Positions 18,201 to 26,951 of a DNA stretch of 64,000 nucleotides are shown here, one piece after another (the stretch's first letter is position 1; the number at the start of each line of letters is the position of its first letter). The DNA is from Agitococcus lubricus (lineage in GTDB: Bacteria > Pseudomonadota > Gammaproteobacteria > Pseudomonadales > Moraxellaceae). A program made the position numbers and the translations under genes. Under the pieces are notes generated by a model. That model saw only the letters and a list, made by a program, of their open reading frames with translations. It was not told the DNA's origin and made no database searches. The stretch covers positions 62,001 to 126,000 of the forward strand of contig NZ_QAON01000002.1 of the NCBI RefSeq assembly GCF_003051055.1, given 5' to 3'.

Positions 18201-18702
18201 CTGTGCGTTGTAATTCTAAATACAGTCTATCTTGAAAAATGCTTTGCCACTGCTGCAACACAGGAATAGCCGAACTGGCATCTGCGCCTAATAATAACGA
18301 ACCGATATAACTTTGTTTACCTAATAAAACGATTAAGCCTGCGTGGTTTTGCTCCAACCATTGCCGTTGCACAATGGCTTTACCTAATTGCTGTCCCTGA
18401 ATAAAACTTTGGGAAATCACCTCAATTAAATTAAAATAGCCTTTTTCATTCATTGCCAAAACAGTGACGAGATAATGATTGCCATTGTCTTCGGCCACCC
18501 ATAAATCTGCACCAAAAATCGGCTTGACACCCTTAGCTTGTGCAGCCTTATAAAACTTTACCAAGCCATAAAAATTACTTAAATCCGTCAACGCCAAAGC
18601 AGGCATATGGGCTTTTTGACACGCTTTGACGGCATCACCAATGCGTACGATAGAATCTACCAAGGAAAATTCACTGTGTAAGCGCAAATGGACAAAGCTC
18701 AT
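15226..18702 (-). CDS. dnaE: DNA polymerase III subunit alpha
   Basis: An 1158-residue replicative polymerase, essentially the length of E. coli DnaE. The N-terminal PHP domain begins FVHLRLHSEFSLVDS. Catalytic aspartates are visible in PDFDIDFCMDGRDRVIDYV and VKFDFLGLRTL. A likely sliding-clamp-binding motif, MMDLFG, occurs around residue 915. An OB-fold follows (ITGLIMDVRIFKGPRG). It is the first gene of the minus-strand unit dnaE-accA-tilS-HslJ-like. The region before its start has no clear ribosome site but is followed by a MITE-like repeat 90 bp upstream. Confidence 0.98.
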   Translation of the reverse strand: MSFVHLRLHSEFSLVDSIVRIGDAVKACQKAHMPALALTDLSNFYGLVKFYKAAQAKGVKPIFGADLWVAEDNGNHYLVTVLAMNEKGYFNLIEVISQSFIQGQQLGKAIVQRQWLEQNHAGLIVLLGKQSYIGSLLLGADASSAIPVLQQWQSIFQDRLYLELQRTGRTGDEAFVHAAVDLATKTDCPVVATNDVRFLTPDDFEAHEVRVCIAQGYVLGDPKRPRDYSAEQYLKTSEQMMDLFSDIPEAIENTLEIAKRCSVGLRLGKSFLPNYPIPEGMTMDEFFIQISREGLEERLLSLLDKNQPDYDKQYKIYHDRLDFELKIINQMGFPGYFLIVMDFIAWAKNNGVPVGPGRGSGAGSLVAYSLKITDLDPLKYDLLFERFLNPERVSMPDFDIDFCMDGRDRVIDYVANHYGREAVSQIITFGTMAAKAVVRDVARVQSKSYGLADRISKLIPKTPGISLEEARKEEALLNDLLSNPTERDYEDANEIWEMALKLEGITRGVGKHAGGVLIAPGKLTNFTAVYCDEEGKWVSQFDKDDVEQVGLVKFDFLGLRTLTIIDWALVHINAKRQALGQEPLDINNIPLDDYKTYQLLQEGRTTAVFQLESRGMKELLKKLKPSCFEDIIALVALYRPGPLESGMVDDFCNRKHGRAKVAYPDETYQHDCLEPILKPTYGVIVYQEQVMQIAQEMAGYSLGGADMLRRAMGKKKPEEMAKERVKFMAGATGKGIDADLAGHIFDLMEKFAGYGFNKSHSAAYALVSYQTAWLKQHYPAEFMAAVLSAEMHNTDNVVVFIEECRTMGLPIVSPDVNHSNYKFVPLNETIVYGLGAIKGVGEGPIESIIAARKEGDFKDLFDFCRRIDLRKANKRTLEALIKAGAMDNMSGVHRASIMATLSEAVKAAEQQNRNQNAGMMDLFGEVVEATPNNQYLSALVWTDDERLQGEKDTLGLYLTGHPIDQYYDELKRHVACKLCDLQPTRRGQSITITGLIMDVRIFKGPRGTRAILLLDDRSGRVEASVFGELYEQVKQLLVVDNVIILEAEVSPDEFKGGLRVTGKKAYSLTEARINSIRALELNVDVATLAGQAIPELKQLFARFLPTNEQKSINIALRCQHPSATAVLQCGENWRVYPHDDLIKRLKQVYGTQAVRLVY

Positions 18703-18792
18703 GGGAGAATCTCAGACTATTTTTAGCGATAGATAATAACACTTTTGCCTAGTCACCGTGACTATGATTCCTGCTATTAATATACTTGTGTA

Positions 18793-19056
18793 GGGGCTAT
18801 TGATGTTTTGATGGTGGTTGCGAAAGAAGTTTTTTAGAGGATATACGGCGTGAATCGCGTGATTGGGTGATTCCAACTAAGCGATGAACAACAACGTAGC
18901 GTCAAAAAATCGTTCTTTCCCTTTGGGTTACGTTAAAAATTACCTCATACGGTGTGACAAAACTGGCCAATAGACTCACTATTCGCTGCGTTTTGTGCCT
19001 TGTCTGAGGCAATTTTTATCAGCAACGCGCCTCACACGCCAAGCGTCAACCGACAC
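18793..19056 (-). mobile_element. MITE-like element, copy A
   Basis: About 264 bp matching the reverse complement of the element at 55252-55518 end to end, with scattered differences. Shared internal tracts include GTGGTTGCGAAAGA, GGCGTGAATCGCGT, GACAAAACTGGCCAATAG and CAATTTTTATCAGCAACGCG. The ends are degenerate forms of the terminal repeat of copy C, and TA occurs immediately outside both ends (18791-18792 and 19057-19058). It has no coding capacity. It looks like the oldest, most diverged copy. Confidence 0.8.
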
Positions 19057-19106
19057 TAGGTTTTTAAGCCTAAAACATTTGCTATCATTTGTACTGTAAA
19101 TCTTGT

Positions 19107-19229
19107 TTACTTGGCCTTAAATGCAAGTTGTTTGGAGCTACTATCGGGAACGCATGCTATTTTTAAGTTATCATTTAGGTCGTGCTCGGCGTTTAGCGCT
19201 AAGGCTGTTTCTACTTTTTTAATACTCAT
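19107..19229 (-). CDS. Candidate small protein (40 residues)
   Basis: An ATG-initiated reading frame of 40 codons plus TAA. It starts MSIKKVETALALNAEHDLN and ends QLAFKAK, and is hydrophilic with mixed charge. AGAGAG lies eight bases before the ATG, a plausible ribosome site. It sits alone in the 640-bp region between dnaE and the RDD gene, next to MITE copy A. I do not recognise a family. It could be a genuine small protein, or the remnant of a longer gene broken by the repeat. Confidence 0.3.
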   Translation of the reverse strand: MSIKKVETALALNAEHDLNDNLKIACVPDSSSKQLAFKAK

Positions 19230-19355
19230 GCTAATTCTCTCTGATTGGCATAGGATTGCGTTAAAGCCAATTGAAAACATCCGCACCTCTAACTGACAGA
19301 TGCTTTAGACTACTTATCCATTGCAACTATTCATTATCTCCTTGTGGTCATCATT

Positions 19356-19970
19356 ATGCCCAAAAAACATCCCTCTCCAACCCAAACTCCTACAGCACAA
19401 ACAGAGAGTATTCCTTTAGCTCGTGCGGGGGTTCGCCTTGCAGCCGTCATTTATGATGGCTTATTAATTGTGGCACTTAATGCGATTGTCGCCGTCGTTC
19501 TCGTGGTGATAGCAACACCGTCTGATATGTCTACCAACAATCAAACTGTCGTCTTACCTGATTGGTTTAGAAGCCTAGTCTTATTTCCTGCAATGGTGGT
19601 CATGACATGGTTATTTTATGGCTATTTTTGGCGCAAGAATGGTCAAACGCTGGGTATGCAAACATGGCGACTGAAAGTCATTAAACCTAACGGACAATTA
19701 TTATCGTGGGGGGATGCGGCAGGCCGTTGTGCAGCGGCAATGATTCTGCCGACCTTTTGTGGTTTAGCAGCCAGTTTTTTATATCACAGCGCGGGAGCAT
19801 TTGCCCTAAGTATCCTATTTGGTTTTGTCGGCAATTATTTATGGTCATGGGTGAATGGACGTGGCTTAGCTTGGCACGACCAATTATCTGCCACGGTGGT
19901 CATTCGAGTCCCCGTTGACCCTCGACAAAAACGCGGTGTCTTAGGATGGTTTTCTAAAACTGAAGACTAA
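19356..19970 (+). CDS. RDD family membrane protein
   Basis: A 204-residue inner-membrane protein with the RDD domain: conserved Arg and Asp in ARAGVRLAAVIYDGLL around residues 25-40, then several hydrophobic helices and the typical KNGQTLGMQTWRLKVIKPNGQ loop with WGDAAGR. RDD proteins are poorly defined; some take part in ion exchange or stress tolerance. No specific function can be given. I start at ATG 19356 because the upstream GTG (19344) adds only four residues; neither has a strong ribosome site. The protein is isolated between two MITE copies. Confidence 0.82.
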   Translation: MPKKHPSPTQTPTAQTESIPLARAGVRLAAVIYDGLLIVALNAIVAVVLVVIATPSDMSTNNQTVVLPDWFRSLVLFPAMVVMTWLFYGYFWRKNGQTLGMQTWRLKVIKPNGQLLSWGDAAGRCAAAMILPTFCGLAASFLYHSAGAFALSILFGFVGNYLWSWVNGRGLAWHDQLSATVVIRVPVDPRQKRGVLGWFSKTED

Positions 19971-20014
19971 TATGCTGAGGGTCCTTGTTCTCCCAAACAG
20001 CGAGAGCAAGAATA

Positions 20015-20098
20015 GGGTCTGTTGGCATTTTGATTGTGGTTGCGAAAGAAGCTATTTTTATCAGCAACGCGGCTCACACACAAAACATCAACAGCCTC
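20015..20098 (-). mobile_element. MITE-like element, copy B (internally deleted)
   Basis: 84 bp that join the two ends of the same element: GGGTCTGTTGGCATTTTGA then GTGGTTGCGAAAGAAG on the left, ATCAGCAACGCGGCTCACAC on the right, with about 180 bp of the middle missing. The junction falls in ATTTTT, which is present at both breakpoints in the full copies. TA flanks both ends (20013-20014 and 20099-20100). It lies three bases beyond the end of nadE. Confidence 0.78.
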
Positions 20099-20102
20099 TA
20101 GA

Positions 20103-21713
20103 CTAAATCCCTACTTTCCAACCGTTTACCAACGGATAACGTCGGTCTCGACCAAATCCTCGTTGGGTGATTCGTGGGCCAATCGCCGCTTGCCGACGCT
20201 TATATTCATTAAAGTCGACCATTTTTAAGACTTTATATACCGTCTCTCGGTCAAAACCTTCACCAATAATGGCCTCAGCACTGTAATCGTGCTCAATATA
20301 TAACGCTAAAATGGCATCTAAAATGGCATAAGGCGGCAAACTGTCTTCATCTTTTTGGTCGGGCGCTAATTCTGCTGAAGGTGGACGGTCAATCACGCGT
20401 TGAGGAATCACCGCCATACCAGCAACTTGATTACGATAGGCTGCCAAACGAAACACTAAGGTTTTGGGTACATCCTTTAACACATCAAAACCGCCAGCCA
20501 TATCACCATACAGGGTGGCATAACCAACGGCCATTTCGGACTTGTTGCCTGTGGTTAACACTAACCAACCTTTTTTGTTGGATATGGCCATTAATAAAAC
20601 GCCACGACTACGTGCTTGTAAATTTTCTTCGGTTTTGTCTTTGGCTAAACCTGCAAAATGGGGCGCTAATAACTGACTAAAACTGTGTACCGCAGGCGCT
20701 ATTTCTATCACACTGTAATTGACGCCTAAGGTATTCGCCTCGGCAGCGGCGTCTTCTAAACTCATTTGGGAGGTGTAATGATAAGGCATCATGACAGCAT
20801 TGACACGCTCTGCCCCCAAAGCATCGACGGCAATTGCCAATACTAAGGCCGAATCTATCCCTCCTGACAAGCCTAATATGACCCCCTTAAAACCACATTT
20901 ATTGACATAATCACGCACACCTAGTACCAAAGCCTGATAAGCCGCGGCCTCTTCTGTCAATACAGGCGCACGCGGCTGCACACTAAACCCGTGGTCATAA
21001 TCCAAATACATCAAGGACTCTTCAAATAAAGCGGCTTCGTAGGCCACCTCACCATTTGCATTGACCGCAAAAGAACCACCGTCAAACACCAACTCATCTT
21101 GACCGCCCAATAAATTGGCATAAACAATGGGCAATTGCGTCTCAAGTGCACGTTGCTTAACGACGGCAATTCGTTCTGCTTGTTTATTCAAATGAAAGGG
21201 TGATGCATTCAGATTGAGAATTAACTGTGCACCCTCTTGTTTAGCTTGTGCCAGCGGCTCTGGATGCCAAATATCCTCACAAACACTTAAACCAATCTGC
21301 ACCCCTGCAAAGCTAAAAACACCTGACTGATGCCCTGCACTAAAATAGCGTTTTTCATCAAACACTTGATAGTTTGGTAGTTTTTGTTTGGCATACTCAG
21401 CCAAGCACTGTCCGTTGAACCATGCGCCTGCCATATTATAGAGTACCCCATCGATAGCTTTGGGATAGCCCACAACCAACAAAATATCACGAATCGTGGC
21501 GAGCTGTGCGAGGGCTTGCGCGATACGCACAGCCAAACTAGGCCGTAATAATAAGTCTTCGGGAGGATAGCCTGTTAAACATAATTCTGGACACAATAAA
21601 ATTTGCGCACCTTGCCCCTTTGCTTGCGCTGCAAATTGGCTGACTAATTGGGTGTTATGGACAATATCACCCACGATAAAATTAGCTTGGACGACCGCAA
21701 TACGCACACTCAT
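20103..21713 (-). CDS. nadE: Glutamine-dependent NAD+ synthase
   Basis: A 536-residue two-domain enzyme that makes NAD+ from deamido-NAD+, ATP and glutamine. The N-terminal nitrilase-type glutaminase starts SVRIAVVQANFIVGD and has the nucleophile in LSVCEDIWHPE. The C-terminal synthetase has the PP-loop GLSGGIDSALVLAIAVDALG and LTTGNKSEMAVGYATLYGD. ATG 21713 is chosen over an upstream GTG (21749) because homologues begin at this point. It ends directly against MITE copy B, so its own terminator may have been displaced or supplied by the repeat. Confidence 0.96.
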   Translation of the reverse strand: MSVRIAVVQANFIVGDIVHNTQLVSQFAAQAKGQGAQILLCPELCLTGYPPEDLLLRPSLAVRIAQALAQLATIRDILLVVGYPKAIDGVLYNMAGAWFNGQCLAEYAKQKLPNYQVFDEKRYFSAGHQSGVFSFAGVQIGLSVCEDIWHPEPLAQAKQEGAQLILNLNASPFHLNKQAERIAVVKQRALETQLPIVYANLLGGQDELVFDGGSFAVNANGEVAYEAALFEESLMYLDYDHGFSVQPRAPVLTEEAAAYQALVLGVRDYVNKCGFKGVILGLSGGIDSALVLAIAVDALGAERVNAVMMPYHYTSQMSLEDAAAEANTLGVNYSVIEIAPAVHSFSQLLAPHFAGLAKDKTEENLQARSRGVLLMAISNKKGWLVLTTGNKSEMAVGYATLYGDMAGGFDVLKDVPKTLVFRLAAYRNQVAGMAVIPQRVIDRPPSAELAPDQKDEDSLPPYAILDAILALYIEHDYSAEAIIGEGFDRETVYKVLKMVDFNEYKRRQAAIGPRITQRGFGRDRRYPLVNGWKVGI

Positions 21714-21992
21714 ATCGATTCCACAGGGGCTATGAATTGAAACAAGCACGGTATTGTGCTTGCTTTTAGGCTACGCGTGATTATCGCTTATTTAACTGAA
21801 TAATCCTTAATTTTCTCGCATCAACGCCCAAAAAACAGACAGCTATTGCCACATAAGGATAAAAAAGAGGGCTATTTGTGTTGACCATCATGGCCTTACT
21901 GAGCATTAAAAACAAAATACAACAGCTCTCTACTAAAATGCCTTGTTTTTACTTAGACTACCCAAACACTCAACGACCATAGGTGTCAGGCA

Positions 21993-22226
21993 ATGGGAAT
22001 ATTACGTCTTATTATTATTGCGGCTATTATTTGGTTTGTTTATATAACGATTAAACGCGCATTGCAAAATAAAGCCAGTCCCTCTAGCATAGAGACGCCC
22101 AATCAATTGATGAAAAAGTGTGCTTATTGTGGCGTTCATATTCCAGAGGGTGAAAGTACACAGTCACAAGGCTATATTTTTTGTAGCGAGGCTCATCGAG
22201 ACCTTTTTTTACAACATAAATCATGA
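21993..22226 (+). CDS. PP0621-family small membrane/zinc-ribbon-like protein
   Basis: A 77-residue protein with one N-terminal membrane helix (LRLIIIAAIIWFVYITIK) and a C-terminal metal-binding-like motif: KKCAYCGVHIPEGE, then FCSEAHRDLF, giving three cysteines and a histidine. This small family is regularly found next to pilS in pseudomonads and relatives; its function is unknown. The stop codon overlaps the pilS start by four bases (ATGA), so translation is coupled to the sensor kinase. It may take part in pilus sensing or PilS assembly, but that is only suggested by position. Confidence 0.82.
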   Translation: MGILRLIIIAAIIWFVYITIKRALQNKASPSSIETPNQLMKKCAYCGVHIPEGESTQSQGYIFCSEAHRDLFLQHKS

Positions 22227-23821
22227 CAACAAAAACACATTTCCCAGAAAGTCACGATGATTGGCGTTTATTACGCGTTTATGTCTATTATCGTTTAGTG
22301 TTAGCCAGTTTATTATTGAGTTTATTTACTTTATCACCAAGCTCACCCCTGTTGGGTTTTGAAAATCCAAAACTTTTTTTATATTCTAGCATTTTATATT
22401 TAGCCTTAACCTGCGTAAGTTTGATTATTAATCAGAAAATAAAAACGCACTCTCGATTACAGGCCTTTATTTTTATTATTATTGATATTTTAGCGATTAC
22501 TTTAGTAATGCATGCAAACGGTGGCCCTACGCCACAACTGAGTATGCTGTATTTAGTGATGGTTGCCGCTGGTAATATTTTATTACCCGGCAAACAAGGC
22601 CCCATGATTGCTGCCGTTGCCGCATTAGCCGTCTTATATGAACAGTTCTATTTTATATTAACGACCTCGCAAAGTTTCAGCTCCGTGAATATCGGCCAAG
22701 CCTCGTTATTAGGCCTTAGTTTTTTTGCTGTTGCACTTTTTAGTCAGTTAATTAGCCACCGCTTTCGCCAAATGGAAGCGCTAGCACTACAACGCTCTAT
22801 TGAGGTAGAAAACTTACAACGGCTAAATGAGCAAATTATTGACCGTATGCACACAGGCATTTTGGTGGTGAATGAAGAACGACAATTATTATTATTTAAT
22901 GCTGCATCCAGACACTTATTGGGTTTAGGGCATACCTTTATTGGCATTGCCCTAAAAGATTTATCCAGTACTATTGACGCTGGCTTATTGGCATGGCGTC
23001 AAAATTTAATGATGCGGCCTTTAGTCTTCAAAAACCAACCTGGATATCCAGAAATTAATGTCTCTTACATGCAACTTGGACATGACCAAAAACACGCCAG
23101 AACCTTGATTTTTCTGGAAAATACGGCTCAAATGGCACAAAAAGCACAACAGCTTAAACTAGCCTCTTTAGGTCGTTTGACAGCCAGTATTGCCCATGAA
23201 ATTCGTAATCCCTTAGGGGCTATTAGCCACGCGGCGCAACTATTAGAAGAGTCAGAAGATATTCGGGGGGCTGACCGACGCTTATTAACGATTGTCAGTC
23301 AACATTGTATTCGGGTAAATAATATTGTTGAAAAGGTTTTACAATTATCGCGCCGACAAAAATCCTCTCCACAATTATTAAATCTTAAATCATGGTTATC
23401 TGACTTTTTTGATGAGTTTCAGTCAAGTCTACAAGATAACGAGTTGATTATAGAATGCCCTGATGAATTAATGATTCGTTTTGATACAGACCATTTATAT
23501 CAAATACTCAACAATATGATTACAAATGGCTTATATTACAGCAAAAAAAACAATAATAACACCGTTAAAATTATTGCTAATACAGATGACATTAATAGTC
23601 TTCCTTATTTAGAAGTTTATGATTTTGGGCCTGGTGTTTCTATAGAGCAACAACGAAATTTATTTGAGCCTTTTTTTACCACAGAAAAAACAGGGACAGG
23701 CTTAGGACTTTATCTCTCTCGCGAACTGTGTGAAGCTAATCAAGCGCATTTGGATTATATCCCACAAACTGTTGGTGCTTGTTTTCGCATTACTTTTTCA
23801 CATCCTAATCGGTTAATCTAA
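22223..23821 (+). CDS. pilS: Type IV pilus sensor histidine kinase PilS
   Basis: A 532-residue inner-membrane kinase. About six hydrophobic segments fill residues 20-180, followed by a PAS-like region, a dimerisation/phosphoacceptor box SIAHEIRNPLGAISHAAQLL (His near 330) and a C-terminal ATPase domain with FGPGVS and GTGLGLYLSREL. In Pseudomonas PilS senses pilin levels in the membrane and controls phosphorylation of PilR, hence sigma-54-dependent pilin transcription. It overlaps the preceding small gene by four bases and ends two bases before pilR. Confidence 0.94.
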   Translation: MTTKTHFPESHDDWRLLRVYVYYRLVLASLLLSLFTLSPSSPLLGFENPKLFLYSSILYLALTCVSLIINQKIKTHSRLQAFIFIIIDILAITLVMHANGGPTPQLSMLYLVMVAAGNILLPGKQGPMIAAVAALAVLYEQFYFILTTSQSFSSVNIGQASLLGLSFFAVALFSQLISHRFRQMEALALQRSIEVENLQRLNEQIIDRMHTGILVVNEERQLLLFNAASRHLLGLGHTFIGIALKDLSSTIDAGLLAWRQNLMMRPLVFKNQPGYPEINVSYMQLGHDQKHARTLIFLENTAQMAQKAQQLKLASLGRLTASIAHEIRNPLGAISHAAQLLEESEDIRGADRRLLTIVSQHCIRVNNIVEKVLQLSRRQKSSPQLLNLKSWLSDFFDEFQSSLQDNELIIECPDELMIRFDTDHLYQILNNMITNGLYYSKKNNNNTVKIIANTDDINSLPYLEVYDFGPGVSIEQQRNLFEPFFTTEKTGTGLGLYLSRELCEANQAHLDYIPQTVGACFRITFSHPNRLI

Positions 23822-23823
23822 AC

Positions 23824-25197
23824 ATGAAAACATTGGCTTTAATTATTGATGATGAACCAGATATTCGTGAACTCTTAGAAATTACTTTAGAGAGAATGGA
23901 TATTGAATGCCGTAGCGCCGATGGCGTTGATAGTGCCTTAGCCTTATTAAAAAAAGAAAAATTTCAATTATGTTTAACCGATATGCACCTCCCCGATGGT
24001 AGTGGTTTAGAAATCGTACAAGCCATTCAAAAACACTATCCACACATTCCCGTTGCGGTGATTACTGCCTATGGCAGTATGGATATGGCCGTTACGGTAC
24101 TCAAAGCAGGCGCGTTTGATTTTGTTTCTAAACCCATCGAATTGAGTCGCTTACGCGATTTAATTCGTAATGCAGTCAAAGTGAGTAAACCCGTCACTGC
24201 GCAGAATGATGACCGACGCTTACTGGGTTCCTCAGACATTATGAATGAATTACGCACGACCATTCGTAAATTAGCGCGTAGTCAAGCGCCTGTGTATATC
24301 AGCGGTGAATCAGGCACAGGCAAAGAAGTCGTTGCCCGATTAATTCACGACTTAGGCCCTCGTGCAGAAAAACCGTTTATTCCCGTCAATTGTGGCGCAA
24401 TTCCCTCCGAACTGATGGAAAGCGAGTTTTTTGGCCATAAAAAAGGCAGTTTTACAGGCGCTACTGAAGATAAACTAGGGCTATTTCAGGTGGCTAATGA
24501 AGGGACATTATTCTTAGATGAAGTGGCTGATTTACCCTTGACGATGCAAGTAAAATTACTACGCGCTATTCAAGAAAAAACCGTACGTCCAATTGGGGCT
24601 GCGAAGGAAATTGCGGTCAATATTCGTTTATTAAGCGCAACACATAAAGATTTAGCCATCGAGGTTGCAGAAGGACGTTTTAGACAGGATTTATTTTATC
24701 GCATCAATGTCATTCAAGCGCGTATTCCTCCGTTACGTGACCGAGGCGACGATATCATTGAACTGGCCAATAGCTTTTTAGCCAAACTCAGTGACGATTG
24801 GGGCTTAACCCAACCCAAACTACATCCTAAAACACAACAAGCACTCAAACATTATAGTTTTCCAGGTAATGTTCGTGAGCTACAAAATATTTTAGAACGG
24901 GCACTGACCCTGTGTGAAGGCCAAGAAATATTACCCGACCACTTACAACTGCCAGAGCATACGCAAAGCCAATTATCACAGCCTCATTTATATGCCATTC
25001 CGACACCTAATGAAAGTGACTCCCTAGAAGATTACTTACTCAATATAGAAAAGAACATGATTATCAAAGCCTTAGATGATACACGTTGGAACCGCACCGC
25101 CGCCGCCAAAAAATTAGGTATGACCTTTCGTTCTTTACGCTATCGTCTGAAAAAATTAGGACTGGATGATGGTAATGACGAAGATGAGAACTCATAA
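23824..25197 (+). CDS. pilR: Sigma-54-dependent response regulator PilR
   Basis: A 457-residue NtrC-family activator. The receiver domain has the acceptor Asp in LCLTDMHLPDGSG. The AAA+ domain shows Walker A GESGTGKEV, the sigma-54 contact loop as GSFTGA (Ser replacing the usual Ala) and Walker B TLFLDEVADLPL. A Fis-type helix-turn-helix ends the protein (NRTAAAKKLGMTFRSLRYRLKKLGL). It should activate RpoN promoters of pilin genes on phosphorylation by PilS. The 3' end overlaps that of convergent thiO by six bases. Confidence 0.95.
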   Translation: MKTLALIIDDEPDIRELLEITLERMDIECRSADGVDSALALLKKEKFQLCLTDMHLPDGSGLEIVQAIQKHYPHIPVAVITAYGSMDMAVTVLKAGAFDFVSKPIELSRLRDLIRNAVKVSKPVTAQNDDRRLLGSSDIMNELRTTIRKLARSQAPVYISGESGTGKEVVARLIHDLGPRAEKPFIPVNCGAIPSELMESEFFGHKKGSFTGATEDKLGLFQVANEGTLFLDEVADLPLTMQVKLLRAIQEKTVRPIGAAKEIAVNIRLLSATHKDLAIEVAEGRFRQDLFYRINVIQARIPPLRDRGDDIIELANSFLAKLSDDWGLTQPKLHPKTQQALKHYSFPGNVRELQNILERALTLCEGQEILPDHLQLPEHTQSQLSQPHLYAIPTPNESDSLEDYLLNIEKNMIIKALDDTRWNRTAAAKKLGMTFRSLRYRLKKLGLDDGNDEDENS

Positions 25198-26265
25198 TAA
25201 TTGATAAGGACTCGCATCTACCGTTGTTGACTGTTGGGTAATCAGTTGGCTAATCAGTTGTGCTGATGCTGGGGCTAATACCAAACCATTACGAAACTGT
25301 CCTGCATTGACTGACACATTTTGCCAATGCGGGACATGACCAATAAAAGGAATGCCATTAGGCGAAGCAGGCCGCAGGCCAGCCCACTGTTTAATGGGTT
25401 TATGTTCTGCCAATGACGGCATCATACGCTCAGCAGACTGTTGTAGGGTCTCACGTGCTACTAAAGATGGCATTTTATCAAAACCCACATCTTCTAAGGT
25501 AGAACCACACAAGATATGACCATCCAAACGTGGAATCAAATAGTGACCTTGATGCAATATCATTTTATTTAACACTTGTGTGGGTAATTTATACAACAAC
25601 ATTTGCCCTTTGATGGGTTTGATAGGCAAACTGTAGTTAAATGGCGTCAGTAGATGATTTGTCCAAGCTCCTGCCGCAATTAATACATGGTCAACCTCGT
25701 AGCGCTTTTTATCAATCTGTACAGCTAATACACGTTGTTGTTTGACTTCCCATTGCTCAACTATACGATGACTAATAACTTGGACGCCCATTAAATTGAC
25801 CGCTTTTATTAGTGCTTGTAATAGTCGAGGATTACGAACATTAGCGATATGTGGCAACAAAACACCTGATTGAAAATTATTAATCACAGGCGCTAAACGG
25901 CGCAACTCCAGTGGGCTTAATACTTCTATAGGTTGTTGATAGTATTTAGCCCATACCAACGCATCTCTGGCATCATTTGGCTCTACCATTAACAGACCAC
26001 AAGTATTTAACTCAATATCAATACCCGTTAGTTGCAATAGTTCTTTTTGTAAAGTTGGATAGGCAGCCTGTGCTTGTTGTGCAAGCGTTGTCACTGCTGG
26101 CGGGTAACGCCAAGGATACAAGGGAGAAATAATCCCCCCGCCCGCCCATGATGCTTCTGTGCCTAAGTTCTGTTTATCTAGCAACAGCACTTGACAGCCT
26201 GCCTTTTGCAAATAGAACGCACTTAACAGGCCAATAATACCGCCACCTACTACTAATACACGCAT
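25192..26265 (-). CDS. thiO: FAD-dependent glycine oxidase ThiO-like protein
   Basis: A 357-residue DAO-family flavoprotein. The N-terminal Rossmann motif VVGGGIIGLLSAFYLQKAGCQVLLLD binds FAD; AGGGIISPLYPWRYP and the C-terminal WAGLRPASPNGIPFIG and NAGQFRNGLVLAPASA are typical of ThiO. It would oxidise glycine to iminoglycine for thiazole synthesis. No other thiamine gene is nearby; it lies between pilSR and fimT, in the opposite direction to both. The reading start at 26265 is an ATG beginning MRVLVVGGG. Confidence 0.88.
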   Translation of the reverse strand: MRVLVVGGGIIGLLSAFYLQKAGCQVLLLDKQNLGTEASWAGGGIISPLYPWRYPPAVTTLAQQAQAAYPTLQKELLQLTGIDIELNTCGLLMVEPNDARDALVWAKYYQQPIEVLSPLELRRLAPVINNFQSGVLLPHIANVRNPRLLQALIKAVNLMGVQVISHRIVEQWEVKQQRVLAVQIDKKRYEVDHVLIAAGAWTNHLLTPFNYSLPIKPIKGQMLLYKLPTQVLNKMILHQGHYLIPRLDGHILCGSTLEDVGFDKMPSLVARETLQQSAERMMPSLAEHKPIKQWAGLRPASPNGIPFIGHVPHWQNVSVNAGQFRNGLVLAPASAQLISQLITQQSTTVDASPYQLL

Positions 26266-26393
26266 AATACCTCAGTATTTTTTTGTTTATCTACTAGTCA
26301 ACTATCTTATTAACATTTACTCTTTACACCAGTAACGCATGTTAGTCACCATGCTTTACAAGGACGTTTTTCTACACAAAAAGGGATTTTACC

Positions 26394-26951
26394 ATGAAGC
26401 ATCGTGGCTTTACGCTATTTGAACTCATGATATCACTCGTCATTTTTAGTATCATCTTATTATGGGGCAGTTATTATTTATCCTCGTTAATCAAGCAAGT
26501 ACAAGCCCAACTCGTAATGTATCAATTATCTAGCCTTGTACAATCTGCTAAAAGTTACGCGTTCAACAATCATATCAATGTCACTTTATGTGGTAGTAGT
26601 GATAGCTATCATTGTGATAACGATTGGTCAACGGGGGTACTTGTTTTAGAGGATAGAAATAGAAATGGCTTAGCGGATGGGGAAGACAAGCTGCTTAAAT
26701 TTGAACCTTTGATTCTACAGCCTCACCGACTCTCATGGCAGGGGTTTAGCGGTCCTCGCCTAATCATCGAAAGTTTTGGTATGACGTATGCGAGCAATGG
26801 TACTTTCACATTTTGTCGACATGATGGGGAAGCTGAATTTAGTCGGCAGGTTATTATTAGTCGTGGCGGGCGTGTACGTTTTTCTCGCGATAGAAATGGG
26901 GATGGCATACATGAGACTAGCTCAGGCATGCCCATTTCCTGTCCTGATTAA
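26394..26951 (+). CDS. fimT: Type IV pilus minor pilin FimT-like (GspH)
   Basis: A 185-residue pseudopilin. The prepilin leader MKHRG is cleaved before FTLFELMISLVIF (Glu at +5), followed by a hydrophobic helix and a GspH/FimT-type globular domain. The C-terminal half holds the GspH-like pair of Cys segments (TFCRHDG and the terminal ISCPD). AAGGGA seven bases upstream supports the ATG. In Pseudomonas fimT follows pilSR, as here apart from the intervening thiO. Its stop overlaps the end of convergent pilE by four bases. Confidence 0.87.
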   Translation: MKHRGFTLFELMISLVIFSIILLWGSYYLSSLIKQVQAQLVMYQLSSLVQSAKSYAFNNHINVTLCGSSDSYHCDNDWSTGVLVLEDRNRNGLADGEDKLLKFEPLILQPHRLSWQGFSGPRLIIESFGMTYASNGTFTFCRHDGEAEFSRQVIISRGGRVRFSRDRNGDGIHETSSGMPISCPD

